A stretch of 64,000 nucleotides of DNA from Penicillus capitatus (GCA_965649825.1 OZ287695.1:2108001-2172000); one strand, 5' to 3'; numbered from the stretch's first letter, positions 43,046 through 54,500 are shown. Made by a program: numbers and translations. The notes: generated from the sequence alone by a model not told the origin.

Positions 43046-45126
43046 ATGGCTCAAAACGGTGCCGGTGCGGGAAAGGTTGACCCTTCCCTCCTGGAAGACC
43101 AGTCTCATGAACCACGGGCCAAAACGCTCGAAGGATTGCAGAAACTTCAGAAGAGCGCCGCGACGGGAGAATCGGCGGCGAAAGGAGCGACGGCGTCCAT
43201 TTCGTCGTCTCTCCGTTCCGAAGTCCGCCAAGCGGGGCCCAAAATTGTCAAGGGCAATATGTACCGTGACGTGGAAGAAGCCGATCCGGAATTCCTCCTA
43301 CACCAAGCGCCGACAAGTGACGTCGGACTCAAGCCCGTCACGGTCTACCACAACCTCTCACCGGCGGAGCTATACGAACATGCGCTTAAGTACGAACCCG
43401 GAACGCATATCGTTTCTTCGGGTGCTCTCGCGACGATGTCCGGTAAGGGCGGCGCATTTTCGACGCGTCCGTGTCGGAGAAGGGACGGTTTGTAGGGGCA
43501 AAGACAGGACGGTCTCCCAAAGACAAACGTGTGGTACGGGAGCCGACCACGGAGCAAAATATTTGGTGGGGCGAAGGTTCGCCGAACTATGAGATGGATG
43601 AACATACGTTCATTGTGAACAGAGAACGGGCGATTGACTATCTCAATTCCCTCGATCACCTCTACGTGTTCGATGGATTTGTCAACTGGGTCGAATCCTG
43701 TCGCTACAAGATTCGTATCATCTGCACCCGTGCCTACCATGCACTGTTCATGTGGAACATGCTTATTCGTCCAACACGCGAAGAGCTCAATGGCTTTGGA
43801 GAGCCAGACTTCACCATCTACAATGCAGGTGGGCATCGCATGTCGAATGACTGGGTCTGTTGTGATGTGACTGTGTCCTATCAGGAATGTTTCCGGCGAA
43901 TCGCTATACAAGTTATATGACATCCTCAACATCGGTCGATCTCAATATGAAGCGCAAGGAAATGGTGGTGCTCGGTTCTCAGTATGCTGGTGAGATGAAG
44001 AAAGGAGTTTTTACGGTGATGAACTATGAGATGCCCCTCAGAGGCATTCTCTCCCTCCATTCTGGCTGCAATGTGGGCGAGAAGGGTGATGTCTCATTCT
44101 TCTTCGGTCTCTCAGGTACTGCTGCCACGCATCTGCATGGACCCATACGAGTAATTTTTTTGTACGGTTAGGGACTGGAAAGACGACGCTTTCGACAGAT
44201 CCTGTCCGTCCCTTGATCGGTGACGATGAGCATTGCTGGTATGACGATGGTGTTTTCAACATCGAAGGCGGCTGCTATGCCAAGTGCATTAATCTCAGAG
44301 AGAGCAGCGAGCCCGAAATCTACAGGGCCATTCGCTTTGGCACGGTGTTGGAGAACGTTGTCTTCTCCGAAGACACCCGCGAGGTCGATTTCGACGGAGG
44401 TCAGATCACGGAGAACACCCGTGCCTCCTATCCAGTGACCTTCATCGACAACGTGAAGATTCCGTGCATCGCTGGTCATCCTAAGAATGTGATCCTGTTG
44501 TGCTGCGATGCCTTTGGTGTCTTGCCTCCTGTGAGCAAGCTGACAAAGGACCAAGCCATGTACCATTTCATCTGCGGCTATACAGCCAAGGTGGCCGGTA
44601 CCGAAGTGGGAATTGTGGATCCAGAAGCAACTTTCTCAGCATGCTTTGGCAGTGCATTCTTGATGTGGCATCCCATGAAGTATGCTGTCATGCTGGAAGA
44701 GCGTATGGCGAAACATGGTACCACGGCTTGGCTGGTGAACACAGGATGGGCTGGCGGTAAGTACGGAGTCGGCAAGAGAATGTCCATCAAATACACCCGT
44801 GCTATTATCGATGCCATTCACTCTGGAGAACTGCTTGAATCAGAATGCGTCGAAACACCCTACTTCAAGTTCCAGGTGCGCAGACGTGCCGTTTAGACGA
44901 CCCGGTATGACGGGGTGTGGCTGTATAGGTGCCGCAGACGTGCGCAGGCGTGCCTCAAGACATTCTGAATCCGAATGTCGCTTGGAAGGATCAGGAAGAC
45001 TTCGACAACACTTTGAAAAAATTGGTGGACATGTACATGAAGAACTTCAAGAAGTTCGAGGGAGGCGGCGGCTTTGTGTCGGAAGAGATGGCCAATAGAA
45101 TTCTGGAGGCCGGTCCTCACCTCTAA
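43046..45126 (+). CDS. PCKA: Phosphoenolpyruvate carboxykinase (ATP)
   Basis: Cytosolic-type ATP-PEPCK: oxaloacetate + ATP gives PEP + CO2 + ADP, in gluconeogenesis or C4-like carbon flow. No targeting peptide: [18 protein letters not shown]. Four introns fit exactly: about 43454-43493 restores [15 protein letters not shown]; 43829-43884 (contains TGATGTGAC) restores IYNAGECFPANRYT; about 44116-44169 restores the P-loop [11 protein letters not shown]; about 44874-44930 restores [13 protein letters not shown]. Other motifs: IGDDEHCW (metal/kinase-2), [36 protein letters not shown]. Length, about 570 aa, is typical of plant and algal ATP-PEPCK. A TATA box at 42887 fits strong regulated expression. 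Confidence 0.96.
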
Positions 45127-45555
45127 CTTTCTCCTTTCTGCTGAAGAAATGGATGACACCATCGCTAGTCCTTTGCATCAAACAACAGACTACAAATGAA
45201 GGCCATCGGTGAAAGCGGTTTGCTCTTTGCTGGTTTTTGTTCAACATGAAAAACAACAGACGACATCATGAATAGGAATCGAAAACGCAGAAGGAATGCA
45301 TGCGACGATTCTTATTTTCCTGAGTATCCTTAATGAATGATTTCTTGGAACTGTTTTCAATGGAACACCCTGTCAGTTGACACCCAGACTATCTGATTGA
45401 TGATCGAGATGTTTGTTTGTTCGTTTGCTAGTTTGGTTCTCTGGTGTTTCGTATGGGCTGTCTACATCATTTGTCAAATGATAGAAACGTTGCGAGGGTG
45501 GCTGGACGAATTAGTCATCTATCTTAAAAAAAGTGCGTTGGTGAAAACGCCTCCA
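45127..45555. other. Intergenic, nothing firm
   Basis: 3' flank of PEPCK and promoter of the thioredoxin-fold gene. The frame of the latter is open to an earlier ATG at 45400 that would add a hydrophobic segment (SFASLVLWCFVWAVYIIC); I prefer the later start. Confidence 0.4.
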
Positions 45556-46041
45556 ATGTCGCTGCGCTCTCTCGTCCTCGTGTTCCTTACCTTGCTGCCG
45601 CTCAGCCGCAGCTACTCGCCTATTCAATTCAACGAACGTCACTCTCGATCCATTCGTCGCAAAGAATTCTACGAAATCACTTCTGGACCGCACGCTTACT
45701 TCGTGCTTTACTACATCGATAACGAACCGGAGTGCCGCACCTTTGCTCGCGGATGGAGTGATATTGCAGAAGAATATGCCGATCGCGATGACATCGTCTT
45801 CCTACAGGTAGGTCATTCTTTCTGATGTGACAGCATCGTAGCTAAGTGTGTGATATGGTAGATCAACTGCGAGTATGACTGGCGGCTCTGTCGGCAGCAG
45901 GCGGCTTTGAGATATCCCTATATGCGTGTCTACCAGAACGGGGACTTGTATAAGGTCTACCAGGACGTCTTCTTTCCGGAGCTCATTCGTGAGTTTATCG
46001 ACACGGTGTCTAAAGATATTCTCACCGAGACAGTGGCATAA
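45556..46041 (+). CDS. Secretory thioredoxin-fold (PDI-like) protein lacking CxxC
   Basis: Start MSLRSLVLVFLTLLPLSRSYS is a clear signal peptide. The thioredoxin core reads HAYFVLYYIDNEPECRTFARGWSDIAEEY, then IVFLQ joined across the intron 45808-45861 to INCEYDWRLCRQQ and YPYMRVYQNGDLYK. In place of the WCGHC active site it has NEPECR: only the second Cys remains, so oxidoreductase activity is doubtful and a chaperone or binding role is more likely. The intron contains TGATGTGACAG. About 144 aa. Ends 13 nt from the convergent nuclease-like gene. Confidence 0.72.
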
Positions 46042-46054
46042 GATGCGGGAAATC

Positions 46055-47922
46055 TTATTCTTTTTTGGTTTGAACATTTAAGGTCATCGCACAACGATCA
46101 ATTGGATCAACGATTGGGTGTTGTTCGGACGATGTCTGTGTCAGTCTCGGTAACTTGACAATGACATGCCAGTCGAAGCTGTTCTCTGCAAACACCGGAG
46201 GCAGCGATTCTAACTCCTGCAGATTTTGGCAGAGATAATGATAGAGCGGTCCGTTGAACAGTTCCCAACAAGGAGGCTGCTCCCTAGCGGATCCCAAGTA
46301 AAGAAAGTCGATCGTCTGCAGGAACAGTGACGCAACGTGCAGATCTTTCATTATGGGCAGCGAGGGGAATTCGGTAACTCTGTCCAAGAGCATCGATCTG
46401 TTACAGGTCGATCGCTCAAAAAAGAGTGAGAAAGGTGTGAGACTCTTACCTATGATACGCTTGGCTCAGAAGTGCCTGACGGTGAATGGAATCGAGCTCC
46501 CCTGCCGTCTGCAGGTAGTTGCATGCCAGGACAATATCTTCTATGACATTTCCAGACGGTTCTGGCGCTTTCGCATCGTCTGCCTCCATTTCCACAATGG
46601 ATCCTGCATCACATTGTCTCACAAATGGTATCTCTCACAAAAGATCGCGCAATGAACCGGACAGCCATTGATCTGGAGGAACTTGGTGATGGCAAAGATA
46701 CTCAGTAACGCGCTCCAGACCACAACGTGCGTAAACAGCCCGTCTCAGAGGTTCCAGCACGGTGTAGCATGGCTTCTCTGCCAGACTGTCCCACGCTACG
46801 CCTTGACACAGAACCTTCAACGACGGACACACTTTTTGTGAAAAGACGTCGGCAAAAGAGTGAGATCCCAACCTGCTTCTCTCTTAATGATATCCAGTAA
46901 TGGCTTTGGAGAGGTTCCTCCATCTCTGGCAGGGGCTTTGGTTCGATCATCTTGTAATGATCGAGTGCTTCGAGCGACTCGGATGGCATGAGATTGTAAG
47001 ACGTTGTGCTAATCTCCCGTGCCACCGCCTCCGGCAACCATTCCAGTTTCCATTTATACTCCAAATACTTCTTGTCCTGATCTTGCAGTCCACGAAAGGT
47101 ATCGCTTCCTAAGAATCCTGAAATGCAAGATTCAGCAAACGTGGTTGGCATTGAGAGACAGGACACCGACGATCATGGGAAGCTTCTCTTCCGAAATGCC
47201 GAGGTAACGCACAAACAGAGATCGATCGATGCCATCCACATAAGCATCGCCATTACTATCCAGTCTGAAAGTGGAGTTGTTGAGAAATCGATGGATGCCA
47301 GGATAGATCATGAAATCGGTATCGACAGACAAGATGCCAAAGGCCGCATGTCTGATGCAGAGTCCGGCCTGTCCTCTCAAGCAAGACTGCCAAGGAGTTC
47401 CGTCAGCACAGATCTTACCCCTTCATGGTCGACACTTTCTTGCGCGAAGTAGACGGGACAACCGGCATCGCGAAAAGCTTGGGCGAGATAGTGGGTCACA
47501 TTGACAGGCGGACGCCATCCTTGAGTGGAAAACCAGATTCTCTCAGGTTCCTTCGATTGAAGCGTGCTGTTGAATTCGTAGAGCATCTACAGCATCGATG
47601 ACACATCACACTTATCAGTCACATCATGATGTGTGACCTGCAGATCTTTGATGCGTCGCTGAAGCCAAGGGAGCGAAGGCCGCGGAGGATAAGCAGCGTC
47701 AGCAAAGACGATCAGTTTAAAGCCGGCTCGGCGCAACGCGTCGACGTCGACTCGGACGCGACGTTTCATCTCGGCAAAGTCCCAAGTATAGTCGCGCGCA
47801 AGATAGCGTCCGGTGCCGCTGAGCAGATCGACGACGAGTGGCTGCGATGGCACTTCGGCTCTTAAACGTATCGTCCGCGCAAGGGTGCTGCGGAGATAGG
47901 GCCATAACATGCGCACACCCAT
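46055..47922 (-). CDS. Asteroid/FAM120-like XPG-fold protein
   Basis: The start MGVRMLWPYLRSTLA resembles the FEN/XPG N-terminus (MGVxGLWxxL). VVDLLSGTG, KLIVFADAAYPPR, GCPVYFAQESVDHEGVR and AAFGILSVDTDFMIYPG give the order of PIN/XPG-N and XPG-I blocks as in Asteroid and the PPAR-gamma constitutive coactivator family; LSVDTDF holds an acidic pair of the metal site, but other acidic residues (for example E in VYFAQESVD) are not clearly canonical, so catalysis is uncertain. The C-terminal exons (about 46055-47000) are less conserved. Several introns contain AAAGAGTGAGA/TCTCACTCTTT (near 46420 and 46854). The ATG lies only 9 nt after the stop of the upstream SNIP1 gene. Confidence 0.68.
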
Positions 47923-47931
47923 GATGTCGCT

Positions 47932-48842
47932 TCAACTCGATTCTTCATGCAGAACAACGTACTCTCGTGAACTCATACCCAGCCGTATTGTATCCTGGTC
48001 ACCATCATCTCACTCAAATACACAAAGTGTGACATACCTGTTCCAGCAGTTCATAATATCGACGCGGATCCATACGTTGTTTGTTGATGAAGGTGCCATT
48101 GACGCTCTCGAGATCCATAAGATAGGGTTTGACGATTTCTTGCAGATGGCCGTCGAGCGGGTCCTCTACGCCGACACATCTAGAGACAGGCACGGATGCT
48201 GCCATCGGAAGCTGGTGGGAAGGTGTAAGGTCTCGCCTGTACTGCAGAACGCAGTGCTGCTTGCTGCAGGAGGGATGATCTGTCGGTACATCACACACAT
48301 TACGATCGCGTCCAAAGAGAAAACACGTCTGACGGTGCAGCGGAATGGGCTCGCCTATACATTACACTCAGAAACGCAAAAAGAGTGAGATCACGTGCTC
48401 ACCAAGCATTTCTCCGTTTTTGAAGACGTAGAGACGCCACCGCGTATCGGGCCGTTTGGCCTCGGCTGGCTCTGTATATTTGAGCACGACACCGTTGACG
48501 GTGTTCGCTTCCGCAGCCAGTTTTCCAGAGAGCCCCAGATTGGGCTTGCTCACATCTTCCTTCTCTCCAGACGTCATCGAGGAACGACTGCGAGAGCGTC
48601 TTCGTGTGGATGTGGGTCGGTCGTCTCGGTCGTGGTCTCGACTTCGGTGCCGTCGACGATGGCGATGGCCATGACGCCGCCCTTCGCTTCTCGACCGTCG
48701 CCTTCCGTGACGACGCCGTTCCGACGAAGACTCTGGCGAATCTGCACAGCAACGACCCTCTCAATCACACCGAACGCATCGTCCTGGGCATTCCTGCCCA
48801 ATATGCGACATCTGTACCATAGCGTCCACGCCTTCGTCGCAT
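47932..48842 (-). CDS. SNIP1/DDL: SNIP1/DAWDLE-type FHA-domain RNA-processing factor
   Basis: Nuclear FHA protein linked to pre-mRNA splicing and, in plants (DDL), to miRNA biogenesis through DCL1. Start MRRRRGRYDS at 48842, an intron about 48735-48818, then an RS/RD/RH-rich region, then KPNLGLSGKLAAEANTVNG, VLKYTEPAEAKRP, RWRLYVFKNGEMLGE, joined across an intron carrying TCTCACTCTTTTT to PIPLHRQTCFLFGRDR, DVPTDHPSCSKQHCVLQYR, VKPYLMDLESVNGTFINKQR and RYYELLEQ, and finally (intron GTATGTCACACTTT...) SSREYVVLHEESS. FHA phosphopeptide residues (GR, SCSKQH, NGT) are present. Given the RdRP/helicase gene 11 kb away, a second silencing-related factor is notable, though SNIP1 is widespread. Confidence 0.92.
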
Positions 48843-48995
48843 CGGATCGTGCAGACAGACGGTCGTGACGCTTAAGGAATTTGATGACGCCTTGTGTAGG
48901 CGGTCTTCATGAATGCCGTGTCCCATCTCGTCGCATCTGTCTGTCGTCGGTAGAACGGTGCGTCGTCGGTGCTGAAGAGTGTTAACGGCAGTGGC

Positions 48996-49164
48996 GTCAT
49001 CTGTTCTCTCTCAGTCTTTCGCCGAGATGGATGGATTCGTCTACTGTCTGGATAGACGCACGTCCCGTTTCATGAGTGTGCCGTCATCTGTTCTTTCTCA
49101 GTCTTTCGCTGAGATGGATGCTTACGTGTACTGTCCGGATAGACGCACGTCGCGTTTTATGAGT
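48996..49164 (+). repeat. Tandem duplication, 87-bp unit
   Basis: 82 nt from 48996 recur at 49083 with few mismatches (GTCATCTGTTCT... to ...TTTCATGAGT). The unit keeps frame and includes the first ATG of the downstream UBA-like gene, so this is a recent partial-exon duplication. Each unit contains CTCAG before TCTTTCG, resembling a 3' splice site. Confidence 0.85.
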
Positions 49165-49416
49165 CTAACAGGCTGCGACGAACGCCACGCGAGGTTCTGT
49201 TTAGAAGCGACGGGGTTCGATTTCCAAAGGGCTGCACACGTGTATCGGCGAGACGTGATGGGCGTCTCGTTTCGAGAACGGCCCCCTAGTCGAGAAGAGC
49301 AAGAAAAACAGCTGTATCCTGGCTGTTCTCTTGCACGTGTGGTTGGCATCGTTGGTGGTCTCACCGCTCTCGGCATGATCGATGGTCTTTTGGCTCAAGT
49401 ATCGACCTCGGTGTGA
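49027..49416 (+). CDS. UBA-like-domain protein with C-terminal hydrophobic segment (copy 2)
   Basis: About 130 aa from ATG 49027, or about 101 aa if the second unit's ATG (49114) is used. The core RFMSLTGCDERHARFCLEA followed by DFQRAAHVYRRDVMG parallels copy 1 at 13836-14168. The C-terminus (ARVVGIVGGLTALGMIDGLL) is hydrophobic. The N-terminus contains the tandem duplication (FVYCLDRRTSRFMS and YVYCPDRRTSRFMS). Function unknown. Confidence 0.6.
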   Translation: MDGFVYCLDRRTSRFMSVPSSVLSQSFAEMDAYVYCPDRRTSRFMSLTGCDERHARFCLEATGFDFQRAAHVYRRDVMGVSFRERPPSREEQEKQLYPGCSLARVVGIVGGLTALGMIDGLLAQVSTSV

Positions 49417-49711
49417 TATCACACACTCTTTGACAGGAATGCATTCTGTGTAGCTCACGACGGGATTTGTGGCGGCGGCAACAGTGGCTTCATTACTGCA
49501 GAATGTCCCAGATATCAAAACGATCTGCACCACGATCCTTTCGGGAAGCAACTGTCAGAGATCACGGCGTCCGTGGTGTGGTCGCTAACGAACGGAACGT
49601 AAATATGATGTTTGTTGGATTTGATAAACGGAAGACATTGAATGATATCTTGTTTTGAAGAACAAGGTCATCTGTGTAAGTCTGCAAGATCTCTAGAGGT
49701 ATCATCGACAT

Positions 49712-51070
49712 CTATGTACCCGACTGCAGCTCTTTGAGCTTTTCTGTGATGGCTTTATTGCGGGGCTGTTGCTGAAGAATGTTTTGCAGCTCTTGAATGG
49801 CCTCATCTTTTCTGCCGAGATGTTCCAGAGCAGCTGCCCGTCGATATCGTGCTTTGATGGAGGAGCTATCGAGCTTCAAGGCAGCTTCGGCGTCGATCAG
49901 TGCCGAAGCGAAGTCTTTGAGTTGCAAGTGTGCCATGGAACGGTTGCTGTAGGCGACGGGCGATTCTGGATCGCATTCCAGACATCTAGTATAAGCACAT
50001 ACCGCCTCTTTGTAATCTCCTCTCCGATAAGCTTCATTCCCTAAACCATACATGATCTGCACACGATGTTATACCGGCGGCCGTGCCAACCTCTCTGCCG
50101 TTCTTCCTCTGCAGGAGTGATTTCTACGATTTTTGGCTCGGCTTTGGGCTTGAGGCTGTGAAGCACATCTTCTGCAACAGGCTGATTCATTTTCTGTGCG
50201 TGATGACGACGGGCATCAAGCATCCAGGGAGCATGACTCGACACATCGCCCACCAGGAAGTCTTGCCGCTCAAAGATGTCATCATTTTCCCGGACTTTCC
50301 CCAAAAAGGCATCGCCTACGGCACACTGTACAGAATGGATCTGCAGGGATGTCATCGCAGAGTGTTGGTACAATAGAGAGCATGCCACAGTTGTGAGCAA
50401 TATCTGTGGCGCGTACATTGACCGGAAGCTGTTTGAAAGCACCGGAGTCGTCCACATAAAGGGTCACTCCCACAAAATCATGCTTCGCCATGCACGGCAG
50501 CAGCGCAATCGATTCCACCTGCCACATCCGCTCATGATTTTCCAGGAATCATCATCTTTACCAGTTGCATACTGGCAGCAGCTTCTAAGAATTGCTCAGA
50601 AACCTGTCCTTTGGCATTTTGTAAACCCTTCTGTCGCAGCAGCTCCTTGAAAAGGCAGTGAGAGATGCCTGAGAATGTGGTTTGTTTACTTTTTTGTGGG
50701 CTTCGCGTTGTTCTTGAGTGGTGGCTGGATGCGCCGTGACGAAGTGCTCTTTCAGTCGATCGAGAAGACACTCCACTTCTTTTTCCTTCTCGTAGTCTAG
50801 ACTCCATTGCTCCAACGGTCGATTTCTGCACAGACACCCTTCCTTCGCGTCAGACAGCGGAGGCAGTACGTGTCGACTGGAATATAAACAAACTGAAAAC
50901 GACCCATCCGACACGAAACGACCCGACACAGTACACAATGAAGGTCGTTCAATACATCGCTCCCCTCGTCTCAAAAAAGCTCCGTGACGAGAAACCCTCA
51001 AAAGCCTCCCGAGTGCGAAAAAAAAAACATTCGCCGCCTTTAAGGCGAAAGAAGACGCGGTGGTGAGCAT
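49712..51070 (-). CDS. TPR protein with an unassigned N-terminal domain
   Basis: The last exon holds three TPR units of the SGT/RPAP3/TOM70 type (GNEAYRRGDYKEAVCAY, AYSNRSMAHLQLKDFASAL, ARYRRAAALEHLGRKDEAI). Residues of the carboxylate clamp (N in GNEAY, N in YSNRS, K/R in ARYRR) suggest an Hsp70/Hsp90 cochaperone. Upstream exons encode KHDFVGVTLYVDD, VQCAVGDAFLGKVRENDD and FERQDFLVGDVSSHAPWM, a conserved-looking block I cannot name. A 31-nt intron (50341-50371) fits between these. The 5' exon is uncertain: a 3' splice site near 50888 suggests a small upstream exon. Confidence 0.65.
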
Positions 51071-51137
51071 CTCCTGTCCTAGAGGACTCGGGAGGCCTGC
51101 CTTGGAGAGATCGCAGTAGGGGAGGGTATCTGTTCAT

Positions 51138-51571
51138 GGTGTGATTGGATGGACACGGCTAGACACCAAAGATATCACTCTTCCCTCATTTTAAACATGC
51201 GGATCACTCCTTCTGCATTCTGTTGATGTACAGCCATAGGATGGTCCCTTTGAACACACATTGTACGACATCTTCTAACAACATGGATGTGGATGGATCG
51301 AGATAATGATATGCAACGTCTGACAGAAGTCTAGCACTGGTGCACGTCATATTCATGAACCCACGCCACAAAGCGCTCTGGAACGACGGATTTTATACAA
51401 AAACGGGAAGTATTAAGCGTACGCCTAACGACAAGATCACTCATCGGCTATACAGTTCATTCCCGACGAATGCACAGAAGAGTAATGCGATGTGTCCGGC
51501 CATTGCTTCCTGCAAATACATCCCACGGACAGAAGCGGCATCCAAACGATGTGTTGTGCACGGCCAGAGCT
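51138..51571. other. Intergenic, nothing recognised
   Basis: Presumed promoter of the TPR gene and 3' flank of the TRP-like gene. No coding potential I can support. Confidence 0.4.
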
Positions 51572-54500
51572 TTATTTTTTGAAGAGGAGAGATTCTGACG
51601 TGGTCTTGTGACGGAGATCCGTCCAGATCAAGTGGCTCTCGGTATGCAGCCAGAGTAACGATGCTTTGAACTGATGGATTTGGCAATGGACGTAGTACTT
51701 TACTGGCAGCTCTTCTCTTCTGGGTGTGCGATAGTAGAGGCCTCGTTTTAAGACGTTCACCATCCAACGGTCAAAGAACTTCCTCTGTAAGAAGTATGCA
51801 TTCTTTGAAAGATACCGACGGAATAGACGTGTGAGCTTTGCCACTTTTCGCGCTTGTCTTCGCTGATACATCAATCGAAGGCTTCTGCAATTCAGGACGA
51901 GTCTGTTGCCCAGGACGGCGGCGAATGAGGAGCACTGAACACAGAGCATGCCAATTCCGATTTTGTCGCGGAAGTCTTCGTCTGAGGTTGGACCCAAAAG
52001 CAGCAGAGCGGCCAAAGCAAAGAAAGTGATATCGGAAACCTCTTCCGAAAGAGAAATGGCCATCTCCAGACGCGTGTGATAAGGACGTGCCACACGCAGT
52101 ACGATCATCAACAAGAGGACGGCAAAGAGGAGGAAGATGATTTGTGCCAGACAGTCGTCGGCATTGCCAACTCCTGCCACCAGTACAGCAAAGAGCAGAA
52201 TTTTCATCAGCTGCAGAAAACGGGTCAAGATCTGTAGGTGATGTCGGAAAAGAGTGAATCCAGGAATTCTGAAAGGTGTTCCTGGAACGGTGATGCCTTT
52301 CCAGCTGAACAGTGGCCTAATGCGCAGAGGGACAGCCTTCCCCCTGTCCATCTTGCCGTTTCTGATCGCATACGTTGGCTCCCTACTCACACGATCGCCT
52401 CATAACAGACTGCAACTGTCCAATAACCTACCTGAAAAGAACAGGCAGTCCTCGGTAGTCTTCAAAGAGGTAACCATATCGCACGATGAAGAGTGGCTGA
52501 TGGCAAGGCGAAACCCTCCACTTCCCTGTTATCTGAGGACTGCCCACGACAAGCGAAAACACACCCATGTCAAAGAGATCTCTGATAACTCTCCAGGCAG
52601 AGATGCGTGGTCTCTTCACAGCATTCGCCTTGACAAGCTCCTGATACTCAATCTCGCTACGGTCTTCGTCCGAAGACTCCGTCTCCGACAACATCAGATA
52701 ATCAAAACCCATGTCCATCAAACACTGCACGAACACACTCGTGTCTATTCTGTCAGAGATCGGACGCTAGAGGACACCCACCTCGTTGTTGATGTACTTC
52801 AGTCGAGCGGCTGTCTCGTAGAAGGGGTCTGGGATGAGGACAGAGATGCCCAGCTGATCATCGATAAATTGGTGATGTCCTGTGATCTGTGATTGGGATC
52901 TCTGAGTTCTCAACGTTCTGTGGAGTTTGGTTGCGACGATGGCCGATCTGCGAGACTTCGTTCTTTCAGTGCCATGGAGAAGGGCAGGGAGATTTGAAGA
53001 GCTCTGGTCGGACGAGTGTTCAGAAATTCTGGAAAGGCGCCGTCTCTCGTACTCGTCGATTCTGTCTCCTGTGATGTGTGCGTCGGCGACATCTCTATAG
53101 CCAAGCTTGGAGGTCTCCTTTTCGAGCCTGTCTTCTCTCCATAGCTGCGATTCCCATGCCGATTCGGGGATGGCACTGCACTCCGTGGACCACTGTGCTG
53201 TCCATTCTGGCTTCACTGGAGGCGCTAGGAGACGCTCTTCCATATGCGCTTCACTCTGCCCCGGGTTCCTCTGCCGATAAGCTTTGAGAATATCTTGTCG
53301 CGTTCGCGATACCGTCCCTTTCAGTCCATCACTCAAACGCAATTCCGGAAAATCTTCGTAGGTCGGTGAGGCATGAAACGCTCGGACAAGAGACAGAGAA
53401 GCCTCCAGAAAAGGCCGATGCGTGGCGATCGCCGCAATGTTGTTGCATGTCTCCCTCTGAAAACGCGTAGACACTCCATACTTCGTTTGCCTCGGTGCTT
53501 TTCTTCTCATCGGATTTGAAAAGATGTTCTGCAAGCCTAGAATACGCCGTTCGTTATCAGGAGATGTCCGAGAGTGGGTACCTGATTCCTGAATGCAGTC
53601 TGCCAGAGTTTTCATTTCGACCTTCGTCACACTGGGCAATTCTGGTCCGTTTGATATAAATTCAATGTTGTTGATGCTGGATCCCACAGAGACTTCGGGG
53701 AGAGGTCTAAACTCGGGCGCTTCATTCCAATGGCTCTGACCACCGCTCACGAACTCTCCTGACGGATGCTGGGTTGCTCCTAACGACTCCCAACCGTAAC
53801 AGAGATTCTGTAACATACGATTATTCAGTCCCGATGATGTACTGGGCTCTGATGCGTGCGAGTTCATGGACGTCTGCAACGATAGAGGATGATCCATGGG
53901 CTCATGCTCCAGAGGACTCAATGGCCGAATCTCTCCGTATGAGGCTTCATCTTCACTGCTCATCGCTGCAGGAACGAAAGGTCGAGGGCGTTTGTTGGGG
54001 TCATACTGCAGATTGCCTCCTGTTAAGTACAGGTCATCCGTTGACGGGCCGGTATACGGTGCCTCATTTCTGCGGACCAGTTTTTCATCTTGGCGTTCAG
54101 CTTGTTGATCGAAAGCTCCGTTTAGGAAATAGACAGCTGGCTCGACTCTTTCTGATTTCTTCATCATTCGATTGCGTTGCCACTCGTTTTTGAGTTGGAC
54201 GATTGTTCTCTGTGGCATGACGCTCGTGTCCACGATAAAATTGGCATATCGATCCTTGGGGTGTTTGGAGTAGAAGAACTTCCACATCAAAGAGAGATGC
54301 CAAGCAATCATACTTCCTGGCAGCATCACGAGCAGCCATGTTCCAACGAGAGCATCCCCTAGAGACACGCCCGTTATGGAAGGGGATCTGAAGGCAGGGG
54401 GCGGGTGTACATCTTTTGCCTCTGAGAAGCCCCGCGCTAGCAACAGTTATGGCTGGTATCCCCCAATAGCAGAATGCGATTTCTAGTCGTGGAAAAGTGA

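Noticed and set aside
43440-43500. Apparent frameshift in PEP carboxykinase
   Set aside because: Explained by a GTAAGG...TTTGTAG intron that restores [13 protein letters not shown].
50938-51064. Small basic plus-strand ORF with a TATA-like sequence (AATATAAAC) upstream
   Set aside because: 42 codons without homology; the TATA-like string overlaps the likely polypyrimidine tract/acceptor of the minus-strand TPR gene.
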